Assembly (NCBI RefSeq): GCF_021731985.1
Contig: NZ_JAKFWH010000056.1
Location: 62,001-126,000, forward strand
DNA: 64,000 nucleotides
DNA from: Nitrosomonas sp.
Lineage (GTDB): Bacteria > Pseudomonadota > Gammaproteobacteria > Burkholderiales > Nitrosomonadaceae
Direction: 5' to 3'
The number at the start of each line of letters is the position of its first letter. Position 1 is the stretch's first letter. The notes under the pieces are model-generated. The model had not been told where the DNA came from, ran no database searches, and saw only the letters and a program-made list of their open reading frames with translations. Of this stretch, positions 18,507-26,850 are shown one piece after another. The position numbers and the translations under genes are program-made.

Positions 18507-21500
18507 TTGCGCTTAGCCCATATCAAACTCGCCGGCTTCAAATCATTCGTCGATCCAACTGTAATTTCTGTATCCCAAGATCTAGTAGGTATCGTGGGGC
18601 CCAATGGCTGTGGAAAATCAAATATTATTGATGCGGTACGATGGGTTCTGGGTGAATCCAAAGCATCTGCTTTACGAGGAGACTCGATGCAAGATGTTAT
18701 TTTCGCCGGATCAGATAACCGGAAAGCTGTTGGGCGCGCCAGTGTTGAAATAGTTTTTGACAATCACCTCAGCAAAATAACCGGACAATGGTCTAGTTAT
18801 GCAGAAATCGCTATTAAACGCGTACTTCAGCGCGATGGTATCTCAAGCTATTATATTAATAACCTGCAAGTACGGCGGCGTGATATTTACGATCTTTTCC
18901 TGGGCACTGGAGTCGGGGGTCGAGGTTATGCAATTATTGAGCAAGGCATGATCTCACGGATTATTGAGGCAAAGCCACAAGAATTAAGGAATTTCCTGGA
19001 GGAAGCAGCAGGAATCTCCCAATATCGGGAAAGAAGACAAGAAACTTTCTTGCGTCTTGTAGAAACCCGGAAAAATCTCACGCGTTTAGAAGATATTTGT
19101 CAGGAATTAAAATCTCAGCTGCAACATCTCGAAATTCAGGCAAAAATCGCCCAGCAGTATAAGTCATTGCAAGAAAAATTGCAGAGATCACAATCCCTAT
19201 TGTGGCTGCAGCGGAGAACCGATGCAATTGACCAACGAACGCACGCACAAAATGAAATTCAAGGACTTGAAGCCGAATTGGAGATTGCGCTAACGAATCA
19301 ACACAACGCAGAAAGGGAATATGAAAAAACCCGAATAAAAGAATATACCGTCAATGACAAATTGCTCCAATTACAAGGGCAATTGTATGCTACCGATGCT
19401 CAGATAGGACGCCTGGAGCAAGAAATAGGTTACCTAAGAAACACGATTAACCGTTTAGCACACCAAATTCAGGAAGCTGAGAATCAACTGGAAAGAAGCA
19501 ATGAATTAAAAAAAGTTAAATTAGAAAACCTCGCGCATTGGCATCAGGAAAAAACGAAAGCGGAATTAAATCACCAAGAAACCATTCTTAAAAGTGATGA
19601 AGAAAACAATAAATTTCTTGTTATTGAAGCGAATTTTCTCGCTTTCCAAGCGAAATTAAACGAGTGCCGGCATAATCTTCTTTTAACCGAACAAGCCAAT
19701 CAACTTGAAGACAGTCACATCTCCCATACCGAAAAAAATATCCAGCAGCTTGAAGCGCGATACACCCGTTTACTGACAGAGCAGAGTGAGCTTGTATCCA
19801 TTGATCCAGATGGATTAACCAAGCTTCAGCTAGAAATGGATCAAGCTGAACATGCTTTGAATGAAGAAAACCGCAAACATCAGGACATAGAAAATAAATT
19901 CACTGCGGCAACCCAGTTTAAACAGCAGATAACTAGCAAAATTCAAGAACTGCAACATACCTTATCGCAGACAACTGCCCGCTTCAACGCATTGCAGAAT
20001 CTGCAACAAAAACTGGAAAACGATCCAAGTTTAACTGCTTGGCTAAGCAAACGGCAATTGGATGTTTTACCTCGCCTCTGGCAAAAAATACAAATCCAGC
20101 CTGAATGGGAAAATGCTTTGGAAGCAGTTTTGCGCGAGCGGCTCAATAGTATCGAATTGGAGCAATTAGATAGTATTCGGAACTGGATTGATGAGGTACC
20201 GCCTGGGAAATGGACAATTTTTGAGCAAACCCGGGCTGCCTCATGTGATACTAGGCATCAACCAATCATTAACCAGATAAACTGTGAGAGACTGCTTGCT
20301 TATGTCATGGCAAATCAGCACGAAACCAATAATGTACTGGAAGATTGGTTAAGCAAAGTATATGTGATAGCGGACGTTCAAGCGGGTCTCAGCAAAAGAT
20401 CCATGCTAAGCTCAAGTGAAATGCTGGTAACGCGGCAGGGGCATATTATTACGCACAATAGTTTCACTTTTTATGCGCCGGATTCTCAATTACATGGCGT
20501 TCTGTCCAGACAACAAGAACTTACCAATTTACAAAAAGAAATTGATCAGATTGAATCTCTACTCCATCATCAGCATGGTTTTCTAGTAGAAGCTGAACAA
20601 CAGTGTTCTGAATTTAATCGCACCCTCCAGATAATTAAAGAGAATAGCAAAAAAATACAGCAGCGTTGGCATCAGTTACAACTTGAGATAGTAAAGCTTT
20701 CACAAATTAATGAGCGTAGCGCTCATCGCAATGACCAGATCAATTCTGAATTGATTGAAATCAAGCAGGCACTCGTCAATGAGATTTCGTTACAAGAATC
20801 AGCGAAAGCAAGATTAACAAAAAATCTGGAGCAAATTGATACGTCTAAAGAAAATGTACAACAGGCTCAGCTAGCTTGGGAGGCAGCCGATCGTTTACTC
20901 ATCAGTCAACGGCAAGACATTCAACAATCAACAAAGGAAATGCAGGAGATTGCCTTTCATGCCAAGACTTGCCAGAGTAAAATTAATGAAATTGAACTTA
21001 GCATAAAATCTATCGATGAAGATTTACAAAAATTAACAGGGAATCATGCCGATTTGCTCAAAGAAAAAGATGGTTTTGATGAAACTCCCTTCAATAAACA
21101 ATTAGAGGCTGCTCAGATACAACGCAAATCGATTGAACAATCAACCTTACTGGCGCGTCAAGAAGTCGATGATACTGCACGCTATTTACGTGAAATTGAA
21201 AATACCCGCATGGCATCAGAACAAGAATCGCATGTATTACGAGATGCCATCAATCAAACCCGGCTCAAGGAACAAGCGGCCAATATTGCAATTAGCCAAT
21301 TTGATGAACTGATCAATAATGCGAACGTTGACACGAAACAATTGTTACCCTTATCAGAGAAAAAAGATATTGCTGCATTACAATCAGAGATTCATCAAGC
21401 TAATGCAGAGATTGCCACGTTAGGAACGGTTAATCTTGCTGCTTTAGATGAGCTGGAGATTGCTCGCGCACGTGAAACTAGTTTAGTTAATCAATTACAG

Positions 21501-22052
21501 GATATCAATACAGCCATTGCAACTCTGGAGAATGCTATCCAGCAAATAGATCGAGACACTCAATTGCAATTGCAAGAAACTTTTACATTGGTCAATACTT
21601 ATTTAAGCGAGATTTTTCCGGTTATTTTTACCGGCGGGAAAGCCCGGCTTGAGTTTTGTGATGATAAGGTGCCCGATGACGGTTTATTATTGACGGCGCA
21701 ACCACCAGGGAAAAAGAACAGCTCTATTCATTTATTATCGGGCGGAGAAAAAGCCCTCACTGCATTGGCACTGATCTTTTCTTTATTCCGGTTAAATCCG
21801 GCACCGTTCTGCTTGCTGGATGAAGTAGATGCACCACTCGATGACAGCAATACTGGACGCTTTTGTGAATTAGTAAAAAATATGGCGCAACAAACCCAAT
21901 TCCTGTTTATTAGTCATAATAAAATAACCATGGAGATGGCACAACGATTAATAGGCGTTACAATGCAAGAGCAAGGGGTATCAAGAATTGTAGCTGTTGA
22001 TCTCGCTGATGCCATTAAATTGGGAAAGCGGAATGAACAACCTGTGATCTAG
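18507..22052 (+). CDS. smc: Chromosome segregation protein SMC
   Basis: An 1181-residue SMC ATPase that forms the condensin-like core with ScpA and ScpB, holding and compacting the chromosome. The head starts with FKSFVDPTVI and Walker A GPNGCGKSN (31-39). Two long coiled coils (about 170-500 and 670-1010) flank a hinge near 510-650. The C-terminal head has the signature LLSGGEKALTALAL and Walker B-type FCLLDEVDAPLDD. The start is TTG at 18507; it gives the standard N-terminus (MRLAHIKLAGFKSF) and no better codon lies upstream in frame. It reads into the zipA-like gene about 90 bp further on. Length and domain order are normal. Confidence 0.97.
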   Translation: MRLAHIKLAGFKSFVDPTVISVSQDLVGIVGPNGCGKSNIIDAVRWVLGESKASALRGDSMQDVIFAGSDNRKAVGRASVEIVFDNHLSKITGQWSSYAEIAIKRVLQRDGISSYYINNLQVRRRDIYDLFLGTGVGGRGYAIIEQGMISRIIEAKPQELRNFLEEAAGISQYRERRQETFLRLVETRKNLTRLEDICQELKSQLQHLEIQAKIAQQYKSLQEKLQRSQSLLWLQRRTDAIDQRTHAQNEIQGLEAELEIALTNQHNAEREYEKTRIKEYTVNDKLLQLQGQLYATDAQIGRLEQEIGYLRNTINRLAHQIQEAENQLERSNELKKVKLENLAHWHQEKTKAELNHQETILKSDEENNKFLVIEANFLAFQAKLNECRHNLLLTEQANQLEDSHISHTEKNIQQLEARYTRLLTEQSELVSIDPDGLTKLQLEMDQAEHALNEENRKHQDIENKFTAATQFKQQITSKIQELQHTLSQTTARFNALQNLQQKLENDPSLTAWLSKRQLDVLPRLWQKIQIQPEWENALEAVLRERLNSIELEQLDSIRNWIDEVPPGKWTIFEQTRAASCDTRHQPIINQINCERLLAYVMANQHETNNVLEDWLSKVYVIADVQAGLSKRSMLSSSEMLVTRQGHIITHNSFTFYAPDSQLHGVLSRQQELTNLQKEIDQIESLLHHQHGFLVEAEQQCSEFNRTLQIIKENSKKIQQRWHQLQLEIVKLSQINERSAHRNDQINSELIEIKQALVNEISLQESAKARLTKNLEQIDTSKENVQQAQLAWEAADRLLISQRQDIQQSTKEMQEIAFHAKTCQSKINEIELSIKSIDEDLQKLTGNHADLLKEKDGFDETPFNKQLEAAQIQRKSIEQSTLLARQEVDDTARYLREIENTRMASEQESHVLRDAINQTRLKEQAANIAISQFDELINNANVDTKQLLPLSEKKDIAALQSEIHQANAEIATLGTVNLAALDELEIARARETSLVNQLQDINTAIATLENAIQQIDRDTQLQLQETFTLVNTYLSEIFPVIFTGGKARLEFCDDKVPDDGLLLTAQPPGKKNSSIHLLSGGEKALTALALIFSLFRLNPAPFCLLDEVDAPLDDSNTGRFCELVKNMAQQTQFLFISHNKITMEMAQRLIGVTMQEQGVSRIVAVDLADAIKLGKRNEQPVI

Positions 22053-22138
22053 TGATTGTAGTTTAGCGTATAAAACTGACATAATCTGATATCTGTGCTT
22101 TGCATAACGGTATTTTTAGGAGATAGCAAGGAGGTATT

Positions 22139-23323
22139 ATGGAGATATTGAATATGAGTGACTTGCAAATAAGCTTGATTATCATCGGCATACTAGTTAT
22201 TACCGGTGTTGCTGTCTTCAATTGGCTACAACAACTGCGTTACCGGCGTAAAGTACAAGCCGCGTTTGATCACAAGCACGATGATATTCTTTTAGATACT
22301 CATAATTCTGAAGAAAATTTTCAACGTATTGAACCAAAATTCAATAAAACGCCACCAGATATATCATTCGATCCGTTTACTCAAACCGAATTACCCTCCG
22401 TTGAATCCAAGAAATCACCGGCAAAATCACCAACTAACACCCTTGTCAATATTTCGACCAGTGCCGTTACAAATTCATCTACCATCTCACCCATTTTAGA
22501 TTACGATAGTAATACAAATTACGTTATCAACGTTCGATCAGAATCGGTTATTGCCAATACCTATATCGCCAAACTACTGCAAAGAAAATTTGACTTCGGG
22601 AAACCTGTTTACTGGCTGGGTCAGCGCGATAAAAATGATTCTTGGGAAGAAATCACCAATGAATCCAATGTCGACAGTGATGGCTACAGTCATTTGAGAG
22701 GCTGCTTGCAGCTTGCTGATAGAGCTGGCCCTATTAGCGAAGTTAATTTATCCAAGTTCAGGGATCTAGTACTAGATTTTGCGTCGCAAGTACATGCTAC
22801 AGCAGAATGTCCAGACATTGTCAGTACGCATGAAAAAGCTGTAATGCTGGATAAATTCTGCGCTGAAGTGGATGTTATGATAGGCATTAATATCATTAGT
22901 AAAGATGACGGCGCATTTGTTGGCACAAAAATTCGGGCATTGGCAGAAGCGTCTGGGTTCCGGCTCGAATCGGAAGGAATTTTCAAATATCGCGATGATA
23001 ATAATAATGTATTGTTCACACTCAACAATTATGAATCACTTCCATTCTTGCCCGATAACATAAAATCACTCACAACACACGGTGTGACTTTCCTGTTGGA
23101 TGTTCCAAGAGTTGCGCATGGAGAAAGAGTGTTTGACCAAATGACCCACTTGGCGAAGATTTTCTCCAATACGCTTGGCGGGATTATGGTCGATGATAAT
23201 CGGGTTCCATTAAGTGATAGCGGGATCCTTAGAAGTAAACAACAATTAATTGAGATACAAACTTCGATGAAAAAGAATCATATTAATGCAGGTAGCCCAA
23301 GTGCTTTGAGGTTATTTGTATAA
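22139..23323 (+). CDS. zipA: ZipA-like FtsZ-binding membrane protein
   Basis: A 394-residue protein with one N-terminal membrane helix (about 9-30), a basic stretch just inside (QLRYRRKVQ), a long Ser/Thr/Pro-rich linker (about 60-140) and a C-terminal globular domain (about 240-390) with the ZipA pattern VMIGINIISKDDGAFVGTKIRALAEASGF followed later by THGVTFLLDVPRV. ZipA anchors FtsZ to the inner membrane at division. Betaproteobacterial ZipA-like proteins are diverged and often lie right after smc, as here; in many relatives ligA follows, but not here. The ATG at 22139 has AAGGAGGT just upstream; the ATG at 22154 is an alternative, and both keep the anchor. Confidence 0.82.
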   Translation: MEILNMSDLQISLIIIGILVITGVAVFNWLQQLRYRRKVQAAFDHKHDDILLDTHNSEENFQRIEPKFNKTPPDISFDPFTQTELPSVESKKSPAKSPTNTLVNISTSAVTNSSTISPILDYDSNTNYVINVRSESVIANTYIAKLLQRKFDFGKPVYWLGQRDKNDSWEEITNESNVDSDGYSHLRGCLQLADRAGPISEVNLSKFRDLVLDFASQVHATAECPDIVSTHEKAVMLDKFCAEVDVMIGINIISKDDGAFVGTKIRALAEASGFRLESEGIFKYRDDNNNVLFTLNNYESLPFLPDNIKSLTTHGVTFLLDVPRVAHGERVFDQMTHLAKIFSNTLGGIMVDDNRVPLSDSGILRSKQQLIEIQTSMKKNHINAGSPSALRLFV

Positions 23324-23573
23324 AAAACTTTTCACTAAAAAATTAAAGATAAATACTTAAGCATCCGTAATCGCTATCAGGGCAACAACCCGTCTTAATA
23401 AATTTATTATGCAACAAATAGTTAGGAAATATTGTTTAGCAGAAATTGCAAATGACAGGCTATGCGGATGATAAATATGCTGATTTGGCATGAGAACTAA
23501 TTTTAAATCGCAGTAGCACGTTTTAATTAGATGATTAATACTACAAATAACCTTCCTCGATAAAGTGATAACA

Positions 23574-23819
23574 ATGAACCAATCTTCGAATACAGGACAA
23601 TCTTTCTCACCCATTGAAGTCAAGCTGGAATCAGGAAAAGACTACTATTGGTGCACTTGCGGCCGGAGCAAATCCCAACCTTTTTGCGATGGTTCACATA
23701 AGAATACCGAATTCACACCTAAGAAATTCAGCGTTAGTGAGAATAAAACGGCTTGGTTATGTACTTGCAAGAAAACCAGCAATGCTCCTTTTTGTGATGG
23801 CACTCATCTCAAACTATAA
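23574..23819 (+). CDS. CDGSH iron-sulfur domain protein (tandem motif)
   Basis: An 81-residue protein made of two CDGSH-type 2Fe-2S motifs. The first is CTCGRSKSQPFCDGSH (about 28-43) and the second CTCKKTSNAPFCDGTH (about 63-78). Each has the Cys-x-Cys, Cys and His ligands (3 Cys, 1 His) of the mitoNEET family. Tandem bacterial CDGSH proteins are small, soluble and of unclear function, perhaps cluster or electron transfer. I took the ATG at 23574; a GTG three codons upstream is also possible. It stands alone between the zipA-like gene and the zapB-like gene, with about 250 bp before it in which I see nothing else. Confidence 0.92.
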   Translation: MNQSSNTGQSFSPIEVKLESGKDYYWCTCGRSKSQPFCDGSHKNTEFTPKKFSVSENKTAWLCTCKKTSNAPFCDGTHLKL

Positions 23820-23952
23820 ATAATAAACAGGCACTGTACTTTCATAAAACAAAAACAATTATCGCGAGTGCTATCAAGTACTTAGGCACGTCAACAGAAT
23901 TTAAAATTTGGTTACTCATTAGCCTTTTAATAGTTCGGAAAGTAGTGTCTCC

Positions 23953-24147
23953 ATGGAAACAGAACTGAAATCTTTAGAAGAAAAAGTTTTTCTGCTTTTA
24001 CGCTTGTATCAGGATACTCGCATAGAAAATAAAAAATTACGTGAGGAACTTGCAGACTCGCACGCCCAATGTGAAAAATTAAATGAAAAAATACATGTTG
24101 CAGCTGGTCGGCTTGAGACGCTACTTCTAAATATTCCGGATAAATGA
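23953..24147 (+). CDS. Small coiled-coil protein (TIGR02449/ZapB-like)
   Basis: A 64-residue, strongly helical protein with heptad-like spacing of Leu/Val (LKSLEEKVFLLLRLYQDTR), the profile of a short coiled coil. Proteins of the TIGR02449 type with this length sit directly upstream of zapA in many proteobacteria and are thought to act with the Z-ring. ATG 23953 gives a good start. Its stop overlaps the zapA start by 4 bp (24144-24147), so the two are translationally coupled. A division role is inferred from position and shape only. Confidence 0.78.
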   Translation: METELKSLEEKVFLLLRLYQDTRIENKKLREELADSHAQCEKLNEKIHVAAGRLETLLLNIPDK

Positions 24148-24443
24148 ACAATAAACCGCTGAATCTCGATATCATGGGGCGTGAATTTTGTGTTACTTGC
24201 CCCGATGAAGAGCGAGAAGAAATTCAACTTGCAGCTGCCTATTTAGACAGAAAGATTCAAGAAATCAAAGCAGAAGGTAAAGTTATTGATTCTGATCGCA
24301 TTGCAATTATTGCAGCACTGAGCATCACGCATGAATTACTTATGCTACGTAATGGAACTGGCTTTGATATGGATGAATTTAGGCGTAGAATTAACTCGTT
24401 GAAGAAGAAAGTTGATGAAGTAATGGTCAAGACAGAAAGTTAG
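24144..24443 (+). CDS. zapA: Cell division protein ZapA
   Basis: A 99-residue protein that tetramerises and cross-links FtsZ protofilaments. It opens with the ZapA pattern (LNLDIMGREFCVTCPDEER), continues with a helix (EIQLAAAYLDRKIQEIKAEGK), SDRIAIIAALSITHELL, and ends in a coiled coil. The length is standard. It overlaps the coiled-coil gene upstream by 4 bp and is followed within about 25 bp by 6S RNA, the usual zapA-ssrS order of proteobacteria. Confidence 0.95.
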   Translation: MNNKPLNLDIMGREFCVTCPDEEREEIQLAAAYLDRKIQEIKAEGKVIDSDRIAIIAALSITHELLMLRNGTGFDMDEFRRRINSLKKKVDEVMVKTES

Positions 24444-24465
24444 AATTGTTGTACAAATAAAGTTT

Positions 24466-24637
24466 ATCCCTGCGGTGTTTGTTAAGATCTATATTCTTTG
24501 AACCAAGTATTAGAAAATGGTTGTGGACTTTAGTGATACTGTTGTGCGCACCGATATACTGGATGTGCCTGATGTATCCGTGAAGCAACCGCCTTGGACC
24601 TCATGGTTCAAGATGAAGATCTGACGGCATATGTGGG
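24466..24637 (+). ncRNA. ssrS: 6S RNA
   Basis: The stretch right after zapA folds as 6S RNA. A closing stem pairs CCTGCGGTG..TTAAGATCT (about 24469-24490) with AGATCTGACGGCATATGTGGGG (about 24617-24638). Internal blocks TTGAACCAAG and CCTTGGACCTCATGGTTCAAG resemble the conserved regions of proteobacterial 6S. The long hairpin with a large central bubble mimics an open promoter and binds the sigma70 RNA polymerase holoenzyme in stationary phase. The order zapA-6S and the hairpin terminator just downstream support the call. The exact ends are estimates. Confidence 0.85.
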
Positions 24638-24647
24638 GAGCTATTAC

Positions 24648-24686
24648 AGGACAAGAAATGTTTATTAAACGTTTCTTGTCCTTTTA
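24648..24686 (+). terminator. Rho-independent terminator after 6S RNA
   Basis: A 13-bp stem, AGGACAAGAAATG (24648-24660) with CGTTTCTTGTCCT (24670-24682, one mismatch), is followed by TTTAG. It ends the 6S transcript and separates it from the phosphatase gene. Confidence 0.85.
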
Positions 24687-24723
24687 GTTTGCCGTTTGCT
24701 ACTTACTTTACAATGAATCTAAA

Positions 24724-25362
24724 ATGCAACAAAGCATTAAGACCCCAGAGTCTCCTCCCACCAGAACATTTTTGTTTGATATTGGCCGTGTTCTACTCGA
24801 TTTTGATTTCGAATCATCACTGGTAAGATTAATACCCGAAAGGATTAATAATCCCGAAGAACGTATTCAACAAGTACTTGAGCAGAAAGATGCATTAGAA
24901 GCCGGATTAATTGATCCGGAAAATTATGCGAATTGGGCACTGAAGATCTTCGAAAGCGATGCCGCACTGCCACAGTTTTATCAAGCCTGGCAACAAATTT
25001 TCACCGCGAATGAACCCATGTGGCGCTGTATTCGGCAACTTGCTAGCAATAATCACACATTGATTCTGATTTCAAATATCAATGCAATCCACTGTCCCTG
25101 GATATTTACTGCATACCCCGAATTTTCTTACTTTGAACATAAAATATTATCATTCGAAATCGGTTTTCTTAAACCAGAATTTGCAATCTATCAATATGCA
25201 ATCAAAACTTATCAATTTAATCCATCATCAACTATTTACATCGATGATCAGCCACAAAACATTGCATCGGGTAAAGCACTCGGTTTTCGGTGCTGGCAAT
25301 ACGATTTGAAGGATCACCAGGCTTTTGAAATTTGGCTCGAAAAAACTTTAGCAACCGGCTAA
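24724..25362 (+). CDS. HAD phosphatase, YihX-like
   Basis: A 212-residue HAD superfamily hydrolase (subfamily IA) that would dephosphorylate a small sugar phosphate. Motif I is LFDIGRVLLDFDF, motif II LILISNI, the motif III lysine is in GFLKPEFAIYQ and motif IV is IYIDDQPQNI. The order and spacing match E. coli YihX (alpha-D-glucose-1-phosphatase), including the WQQIF helix and SNxNxxH segment. In motif I the second acidic position is Gly, as is common in this YihX-like group. The true substrate is unknown. It follows the 6S terminator by about 40 bp and lacks close neighbours on its strand. Confidence 0.85.
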   Translation: MQQSIKTPESPPTRTFLFDIGRVLLDFDFESSLVRLIPERINNPEERIQQVLEQKDALEAGLIDPENYANWALKIFESDAALPQFYQAWQQIFTANEPMWRCIRQLASNNHTLILISNINAIHCPWIFTAYPEFSYFEHKILSFEIGFLKPEFAIYQYAIKTYQFNPSSTIYIDDQPQNIASGKALGFRCWQYDLKDHQAFEIWLEKTLATG

Positions 25363-25441
25363 TTGAAAGTTATTGATTCTCAAGTATCCGGTCATTTTCA
25401 TTGTCTATCGAGGCATACACTCGTCTTAGAAAAATAAGAAA

Positions 25442-26095
25442 TCATTTTTCCGCTAGAAAATGTTCGACCATAGCCTGTTTATAATCGATCTGACCAAACG
25501 AAACATCTTTCAATTGACCCTTACGATCGAACAAAATACAAGATGGCGTCCCTTGCAGCGCGAAACGTTCGAAGGTCTCAGCTTTCATAGACTTTTGTTC
25601 CATATAATTCCTGACTTGCTGTAACACGGATTTTTTTTGTTCATCGCTAAATTTCTCAAATTCAGGCAAAAATTCGCTTGCATAACGCAGCACTCGTTCC
25701 TCGGTTACAGGCTCGGTTTCCGTCACGACGCGATCCATACCTACGGCAAACGGTATTTTCCAAGGCAGCTTGCCTTGCGATAGGATGCCATGTTGGTTAA
25801 GCGCCTTAAACGTCTCACCGACCACTTCGCCCGTCGCGACTAGTTTCTGCAAATTCTCAAGCGTATTTTTATCATAATCTTCAAATGCAGTAGCCAGACC
25901 GATCACAACCAATCCCTGCTGATAATAGCGTCCATGCAAATCAATGGCTCTGGGTAATGAATAAATAAAACAACCTGGGCAATTCACTTGAAAAACCTCA
26001 ATCAGAACCACCGAACCAATCAGATCGGCCAAAGAAATGGGGCCACCTTGTACCCAAGTATCAACGGTAACATCAGAAAGTAAGTAATTATTCAT
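25442..26095 (-). CDS. Thioredoxin-fold (redoxin/TlpA-like) protein with CPGC motif
   Basis: A 217-residue protein (ATG at 26095; a longer frame from 26119 is less likely). The thioredoxin fold is seen in GSVVLIEVFQVNCPGCFIYSLPRAI, with the redox pair CPGC where thioredoxin has CGPC, and in GLVVIGLATAFEDYD. An insertion (about 85-175) with charged helices precedes the cis-proline-type segment LQGTPSCILFDRKGQ, as in peroxiredoxin/TlpA-like proteins. No signal peptide is visible, so it seems cytosolic. The chemistry is likely thiol-disulfide exchange or peroxide reduction; the partner is unknown. It is alone on the minus strand between plus-strand genes. Confidence 0.75.
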   Translation of the reverse strand: MNNYLLSDVTVDTWVQGGPISLADLIGSVVLIEVFQVNCPGCFIYSLPRAIDLHGRYYQQGLVVIGLATAFEDYDKNTLENLQKLVATGEVVGETFKALNQHGILSQGKLPWKIPFAVGMDRVVTETEPVTEERVLRYASEFLPEFEKFSDEQKKSVLQQVRNYMEQKSMKAETFERFALQGTPSCILFDRKGQLKDVSFGQIDYKQAMVEHFLAEK

Positions 26096-26198
26096 TGTTA
26101 AAATAGTTAAAATGAGCAAATAAAAACTCTGGAATATTACAGAAGCTGGGCGCTATCGTGCAAAATTTTGACTAAAAATATTACAACTCTTCAAGAAA

Positions 26199-26654
26199 AT
26201 GAGATACTGGCTAATGAAATCAGAACCTTATGAATTCAGCATTGATGATTTCTCAGCACTCCCGAATCAGACTATTGCGTGGGAAGGTGTACGTAATTAT
26301 CAATCGCGCAACTTTATGCGCAATCAAATGGCTATTGGCGATCAGGTTTTCTTCTATCACTCGTGCTGCAAAGACCCCGGTATCATGGGAATTGCGGTCG
26401 TCAGCAAACCGGCTTATCCAGATGCTACGCAATTTAATCCCGACAGCAAGTATTTTGACCCGAAAGCAGCAATCAACAATCCACGTTGGTTTAATGTTGA
26501 AGTCACCTTGGTTAAAAGAACTCGCCTTATCCCAATCAAGGAACTCAGGCAATACAATGCACTCTGCAGAATGCGAGTATTACAAACCGGCAACCGCCTA
26601 TCGATCACTCCTGTTGATCCGGCAGAATGGCAATTCATTATGGATATTCTGTGA
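26199..26654 (+). CDS. EVE domain protein
   Basis: A 151-residue protein consisting of one EVE domain, a PUA-like fold that binds modified nucleotides in nucleic acid. The hallmark blocks are present: MRYWLMKSEPYEFSIDDF, WEGVRNYQSRNFMRNQMAIGDQVFFYHS, GIMGIAVVSKPAYPD, DPKAAINNPRWFNVEV. The length equals the bacterial thymocyte nuclear protein 1 homologue. EVE proteins sometimes associate with defence systems, but this stand-alone form is widespread and probably housekeeping. It is divergent from the thioredoxin-fold gene, with about 100 bp between. Confidence 0.93.
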   Translation: MRYWLMKSEPYEFSIDDFSALPNQTIAWEGVRNYQSRNFMRNQMAIGDQVFFYHSCCKDPGIMGIAVVSKPAYPDATQFNPDSKYFDPKAAINNPRWFNVEVTLVKRTRLIPIKELRQYNALCRMRVLQTGNRLSITPVDPAEWQFIMDIL

Positions 26655-26850
26655 CGTGGCCGAATCTTTTTGTTTTTTCCCTTCAATCTTATAAGGCTTG
26701 ATTAAATGGAATGGTAGACTTCAAACTGCCCAGACTACAACAAACATCTTGGGCAATAAACAGCGAGATCTCCACTTATGAATCATAAAGTCCTATTAAA
26801 ACAAAAGTTGTCACTTTCTTGGCTTTTGGGTTGGCACGTGTGTCGAATAG

